DNA of 46,193 bases from AV69 sp036498205 (GTDB lineage Bacteria > Verrucomicrobiota > Verrucomicrobiia > Chthoniobacterales > UBA10450), in assembly GCA_036498205.1 (NCBI GenBank), contig DASXIC010000101.1, positions 1 through 46,193 of the forward strand. Direction: 5' to 3'. Positions within the stretch are counted from its first letter, which is position 1, and each line of letters opens with the position of its first letter. Shown in pieces: positions 42,634 through 46,193 of the stretch. The notes under the pieces are model-generated. The model was not told where the DNA came from. It ran no database searches and saw only the letters and a program-made list of their open reading frames with translations. The position numbers and the translations under genes were made by a program.

Positions 42634-44004
42634 TTAACGCAGCGTCTTGTCTAATCGCCCGATTTTGAGGGTCTCGGGCCACCATTTCGCCACACCCAAG
42701 ACCACCAGGATTGTACCGATCCCGCCTCCAACGACTGAAAGAACCGGCCCGAACAGTGCGGCGGTTAGACCGGATTCGAGCGCACCGAACTCATTAGAGG
42801 TACCAATGAATATATTGTTCACGGCCGATACTCGCCCGCGCATTTCATCCGGGGTAACGAGCTGCACGATCGTTCCACGAACGATCACACTGATGCTATC
42901 GAAAGCACCGATACTGAAGAGCATGGCGAGGGAAAACCAAAAGGCGCGCGAGAGTCCAAACAAAATGGTCGCCAGACCAAAACCAGCGACGCACCACAGC
43001 AGGGTTTTACCGGCTCGGTTAATGGGTGGGAGATAGGCCACGAGCAGCGCCGTGGCCAAAGCACCGACCGCCGGGGCGGCACGCATCCAACCCAAACCGA
43101 CGGGCCCGACATGCAAGATTTGGTCAGCGAACATTGGCAGAAGCGCGGTGGCACCGCCGAGAAGAACAGCAAAAAGGTCCAGCGTAATCGTCGCCAGTAT
43201 TACATGCTTGCTTAGGACGAATTGCATTGCGGCAACAAGGCTGCGCCACGTGTTTTGATGTTCATGTTTTCCAATTCCCGGTGAACGACGAATCGGCAAC
43301 ACCAGAATAAAAAACAGGAATGCGCAGATTGAATCGATCACGTAGACGCAGGCGAAGCTAATGTGCGCAACAATAAAGCCGCTTATGGCCGGCCCGATGA
43401 CCGACCCAATCTGAAAAACACTGCTGTTCCAGGTCACCGCATTGGCATAGGCATCGCGCGGGACCAACGTGGGGAAAAAAGAACTGCGCGAGGCCCACGC
43501 AAAAGTGCGAGCGGTCCCGGCGACTAACAGGAGAAGATAAATGAGCGGGACCGACATGTCGTCGAAGTGAAAAGCAGGCTGATGTCGCTCGAACACTCCC
43601 GCAATCGTCCGCAGCCACTCATTGCCATGCCGCAAGATTGGCCATGCGGGAATAGCGAGATGCTTCCACGACACAACGGCCAACGCGGCGGATGCAACTG
43701 CGCTGCACAACTGCGCAACCATGATAATGGATTTTCGGCTGTATTTGTCGGCGAGATGACCGGCTAGAAGCGACAATGCTACGACCGGCACGGCCAGAAC
43801 CAGGCCGACCAGCCCCAGGGCGGTGGCCGAATGAGTTCGAGCATAAATCTCCCATTCCACCGCAACTGCCAGCATTTGGCGCCCCAGGATCGAAAGCAAA
43901 TTTCCCGTCATGTAGAGATTGAACGCGCCGAAACGGAATGCCGCGTAAGGATCGTGTGGCGCCGGAGCCATCGCGGGGACTAAGTTTCGATCGTGATTGG
44001 ACAT
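42634..44004 (-). CDS. MFS transporter
   Basis: A 456-residue carrier with twelve predicted membrane helices. The loop-2/3 motif is GHLADKYSRKSI; the N-half has ATALGLVGLVLAVPVVALSL and ASRSSFFPTLVPRDA, which resemble EntS/macrolide-exporter-type MFS proteins. The region between helices 4 and 5 holds an enlarged loop (GVFERHQPAFHFDD). Substrate unknown. It is convergent with the DUF6268-like copy 2 gene, 11 bases apart, and divergent from the CysJ-like gene. Confidence 0.92.
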   Translation of the reverse strand: MSNHDRNLVPAMAPAPHDPYAAFRFGAFNLYMTGNLLSILGRQMLAVAVEWEIYARTHSATALGLVGLVLAVPVVALSLLAGHLADKYSRKSIIMVAQLCSAVASAALAVVSWKHLAIPAWPILRHGNEWLRTIAGVFERHQPAFHFDDMSVPLIYLLLLVAGTARTFAWASRSSFFPTLVPRDAYANAVTWNSSVFQIGSVIGPAISGFIVAHISFACVYVIDSICAFLFFILVLPIRRSPGIGKHEHQNTWRSLVAAMQFVLSKHVILATITLDLFAVLLGGATALLPMFADQILHVGPVGLGWMRAAPAVGALATALLVAYLPPINRAGKTLLWCVAGFGLATILFGLSRAFWFSLAMLFSIGAFDSISVIVRGTIVQLVTPDEMRGRVSAVNNIFIGTSNEFGALESGLTAALFGPVLSVVGGGIGTILVVLGVAKWWPETLKIGRLDKTLR

Positions 44005-44163
44005 GGTGTGCCGTGTTTGCTTGAACAGGCGGAGCGCAGTCTATTTTCGCCTGCAGTAAGCGCAACCATTCCGTCCTGGAGTTCTTCGCGGCGCCAAGAC
44101 GCCTCATGCTTATTCTGGCAGTCAAAGCTTGCCATCGGCGATGACGCCGAGTAGTTGCAGCCG

Positions 44164-45309
44164 ATGATCGCAGAGAGGGCAAGTTCTCCATACTCGCGCA
44201 CTAACCCTTTTCCCGGCAAAATGATCGTGAACCGCCGGATTAGTGGCGAGGAATCGCGCAAGGAAACACGCCACTTTGAGATTTCCATCGCCGGTTCTGG
44301 GTTTCGCTATGAGCCGGGCGACTCGATGGCGGTCTATCCTTCCAACGATCCCGAGCTCGTGCAGGAAATCATACAGGCGCTCGGGGCGACAGGTCGGGAA
44401 ATCGTCCCCGCAACCAAGACAGAATCCGCTTCGCTGCGAGAAGCGTTGCTGCGGAATTACAGCATCACGATCCCGACACCGAAATTTTTGAAAGCAATTG
44501 TGGAACGCGCTGCGGCGACGCCATTACTTGGTGATTTGCTCGAACCTTCGCGTAAACACGATTTGCAGCAATATCTGTGGGGAATGGAGGTAATCGATTT
44601 TCTGGTCGATCATCCCTCGGCTCGCTTTACCCCGGTAGAGTTCGTCGGCTTGCTTTCAAAGTTACAGCCCCGTCTCTATTCCATCGCCTCGAGCCTGCGG
44701 CTGCACCCGGACCACGTGCATCTAATGGTGGATGTGATTCGCTACGAAAGTCACGGCCGCCTTCGCAAGGGCGTGGCGTCAACGTTCCTGGCCGATCGTG
44801 CCGAGACCGGCATTCCGATTTATCCCGCAATGGCAAAGCATTTTCATCTGCCTGAAGATCCGGACACGGCTGTGATCATGGTCGGACCCGGGACCGGGCT
44901 GGCTCCATTCCGCGCTTTTCTTCAGGATCGACAGTTCATGGGAGCTCGGGGCCGAAATTGGTTGTTCTTCGGATCCCAACGCGAAGCCTGTGATTTTTCC
45001 TATCGCGAGGACTTAGAGCGCTTCAAATCCCAGGATATGCTTGCGAGACTCGATACCGCCTTTTCGCGCGATCAGGCGCAGAAAATTTATGTCCAGCACC
45101 GGATGCTGGAGAACGCCTCCGAGATTTGGCGGTGGCTCGAAGATGGTGCCCACTTTTATGTGTGCGGAGACGCTTCGCGAATGGCCAAAGATGTTGATGC
45201 AGCGTTGCACAAGATTGTGCGCGAAGAGGGCGGGAAATCGGTTGAGCAAGCGAACGCTTATGTCGAAAAACTCAAAACAGACAAGCGTTACAAGCGCGAT
45301 GTTTATTGA
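44164..45309 (+). CDS. CysJ-type FAD/NADPH diflavin-reductase domain without flavodoxin domain
   Basis: A 381-residue protein from the ATG at 44164 (a TTG three codons before is unlikely). The FAD domain has YEPGDSMAVYPSND, RLYSIASS (170-177) and KGVASTFLADR; the NADPH domain has GPGTGLAPFRAFLQDR (from 241), LFFGSQR, YVCGDASRMAKDV and the ending KRYKRDVY. These are diagnostic for the reductase half of sulfite reductase alpha, P450 reductase and related enzymes. The FMN flavodoxin domain of E. coli CysJ is absent, so electrons must go to a separate partner. No cysI, cysH or cysDN gene is in the window. The FAD and NADPH calls are firm; the sulfite role is inferred. Confidence 0.9.
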   Translation: MIAERASSPYSRTNPFPGKMIVNRRISGEESRKETRHFEISIAGSGFRYEPGDSMAVYPSNDPELVQEIIQALGATGREIVPATKTESASLREALLRNYSITIPTPKFLKAIVERAAATPLLGDLLEPSRKHDLQQYLWGMEVIDFLVDHPSARFTPVEFVGLLSKLQPRLYSIASSLRLHPDHVHLMVDVIRYESHGRLRKGVASTFLADRAETGIPIYPAMAKHFHLPEDPDTAVIMVGPGTGLAPFRAFLQDRQFMGARGRNWLFFGSQREACDFSYREDLERFKSQDMLARLDTAFSRDQAQKIYVQHRMLENASEIWRWLEDGAHFYVCGDASRMAKDVDAALHKIVREEGGKSVEQANAYVEKLKTDKRYKRDVY

Positions 45310-46193
45310 AGACGCCGATGCGCGCGCGTTTGCAGTGCAAGAAGAACCGAGCTGAGCCAGATCAAGGCTGATCCTGCGGCGATAGCGGTTCCCCAAACAA
45401 GCCAGGGCGGCCGGTAAGATAGTGTCAGGCGAGCGTGTGTTCCGGCGGGCACTTCAACAATCGGCAGCAATCCACGAAAGGATTTGGCGGGGAGTTTCAA
45501 GTGGCCGAGTTCCGCCTGGTAACCGCTGAAGAACGGGCGGGAGAAAGCGATGAGCGCTGGGGAATTCCCCGCCGGAACATCAATCGAAACGCTCACCCGG
45601 TTTCGGGAATCAACGATATTTGTTACGTTCGCCAAGGCATGTTTGCCATCGAAGTTCATTGAGCGAACGATTGGCAGCGGCGCGCCGCGTCTATGAAACA
45701 CGCGTCCTTCGTCCGTTGTAACCGCTAGAGACCATTCGCCTGCCGGTTCCGGCGCGAAAGCGAACTCGTGCGCGACAATGATTCCGTCCACTCCGATCCG
45801 CTCCAACACTCCGTTCGAACCGGCTTCATTTGCAAGCAGCCAGGCCGCCATATTTGGATCGATTTCGCCATGAATTGCACTGGCAAATTCGCGAGCCACG
45901 CCCGCGGCTCGAATCGGACTGTACCCGTTGATGAAACGTAATGGCGCCCACATTGAGGTACTACCCGGTCGGATAGTTTCGCCAACCGGACCATTTCTGG
46001 CTTCGATGCGGTAAGCCAGCTCTGGCGCCGGGTAAATACTGAGATAGAGACGCTGTGGGTCGAGCGGCCGGGGTCGTCGCAGCGTTTCCGCGAAATTGTA
46101 TTTGGGGACTCCGCAATTGGGAGGGATGCAAAAGTAGGTTGCAAGAAGAGCAACAAGCGCAATTGCCGCCGGTATCCAGCCCCGCACTAGCTG
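45303..46193 (-). CDS. YfhO-like polytopic membrane protein, C-terminal part (5' partial)
   Basis: The frame stays open through the right edge, so the N-terminal, probably many-helix part is missing. The visible 296 residues start with a membrane helix (WIPAAIALVALLATYF), continue as a long extracytoplasmic domain with RPFFSGYQAELG and VEVPAGTHARLTLSYRPP, and end in a helix (VWGTAIAAGSALIWLSSVLLAL). That order, with the conserved 'puts a finite value on the pocket' phrase FFSGYQA and PAGTH before the last helix, resembles YfhO-type proteins that modify cell-wall polymers with sugars. Its end overlaps the CysJ-like stop by 7 bases. Confidence 0.65.
   Translation of the reverse strand, partial: QLVRGWIPAAIALVALLATYFCIPPNCGVPKYNFAETLRRPRPLDPQRLYLSIYPAPELAYRIEARNGPVGETIRPGSTSMWAPLRFINGYSPIRAAGVAREFASAIHGEIDPNMAAWLLANEAGSNGVLERIGVDGIIVAHEFAFAPEPAGEWSLAVTTDEGRVFHRRGAPLPIVRSMNFDGKHALANVTNIVDSRNRVSVSIDVPAGNSPALIAFSRPFFSGYQAELGHLKLPAKSFRGLLPIVEVPAGTHARLTLSYRPPWLVWGTAIAAGSALIWLSSVLLALQTRAHRRLQ

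Noticed and set aside
1..46193. CRISPR array, tRNA, rRNA, prophage or insertion sequence
   Set aside because: No regular direct repeats, cloverleaf sequences, transposase or phage genes were found in the gaps, which are nearly all shorter than 300 bases.

Overview
The window is a gene-dense stretch of a Gram-negative bacterial chromosome, moderately GC-rich by eye, with about 37 protein genes, many start/stop overlaps (ATGA, GTGA), few Shine-Dalgarno sites and no rRNA, tRNA, transposase, phage gene or CRISPR array that I can see. The L28 sequence, two beta-barrel proteins of a type I associate with Verrucomicrobiota, lysine 6-aminotransferase/ALDH7 genes and palindromic intergenic repeats point to a soil Verrucomicrobiota (Spartobacteria/Chthoniobacterales-like). 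That placement is inference from memory of protein style, not a search.

Left part (1-8447, + strand): a compact cluster for tricarboxylate chemistry. It has a succinyl-CoA-synthetase-beta-like ATP-grasp subunit (cut by the window edge), a ligase-alpha/citryl-CoA-lyase fusion, a degenerate HD protein, a single-chain homoaconitase of fungal Lys4 type, an isocitrate/homoisocitrate-type dehydrogenase with an NADP-type cofactor motif, and an MmgE/PrpD dehydratase. Facing it on the - strand (8646-15940) lie an ALDH7 aldehyde dehydrogenase, L-lysine 6-aminotransferase, an acyl-CoA dehydrogenase and a FadJ-type hydratase/dehydrogenase. Together these suggest that lysine is oxidised to 2-aminoadipate and, after transamination to 2-oxoadipate, could be reductively carboxylated to homoisocitrate, isomerised to homocitrate and split with ATP and CoA to acetyl-CoA and 2-oxoglutarate. 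That would be an alpha-aminoadipate pathway running backwards. It is the main candidate for an undescribed system here and is a hypothesis. The simpler reading is ATP-citrate lyase, aconitase and isocitrate dehydrogenase beside a conventional lysine/fatty-acid catabolic cluster. A 129-bp nested palindrome separates the two convergent groups.

Middle (16065-25574): mgtE, a Gfo/Idh/MocA oxidoreductase, rpmB, panD, a large protein of unknown function, acyl carrier protein with a textbook terminator, an MscS channel, then a tightly overlapping set of two tandem FemAB/GNAT-like acyltransferases and two four-helix EamA-type half-transporters.

Right (25563-46193): an arginase-fold enzyme coupled to a membrane-His/TPR protein; an iron-permease-family protein overlapping nth; a minus-strand run miaA-hflX-PGPGW-nth; an RRM protein; an epimerase-sulfotransferase pair; an M23 peptidase; an AlkA-like glycosylase; an UlaG-type hydrolase; two related outer-membrane proteins flanking an ABC-2 exporter operon that includes a secreted SCP2 protein; an MFS transporter; a CysJ-like flavoprotein without its flavodoxin domain; and the C-terminal part of a YfhO-like membrane protein cut by the right edge.
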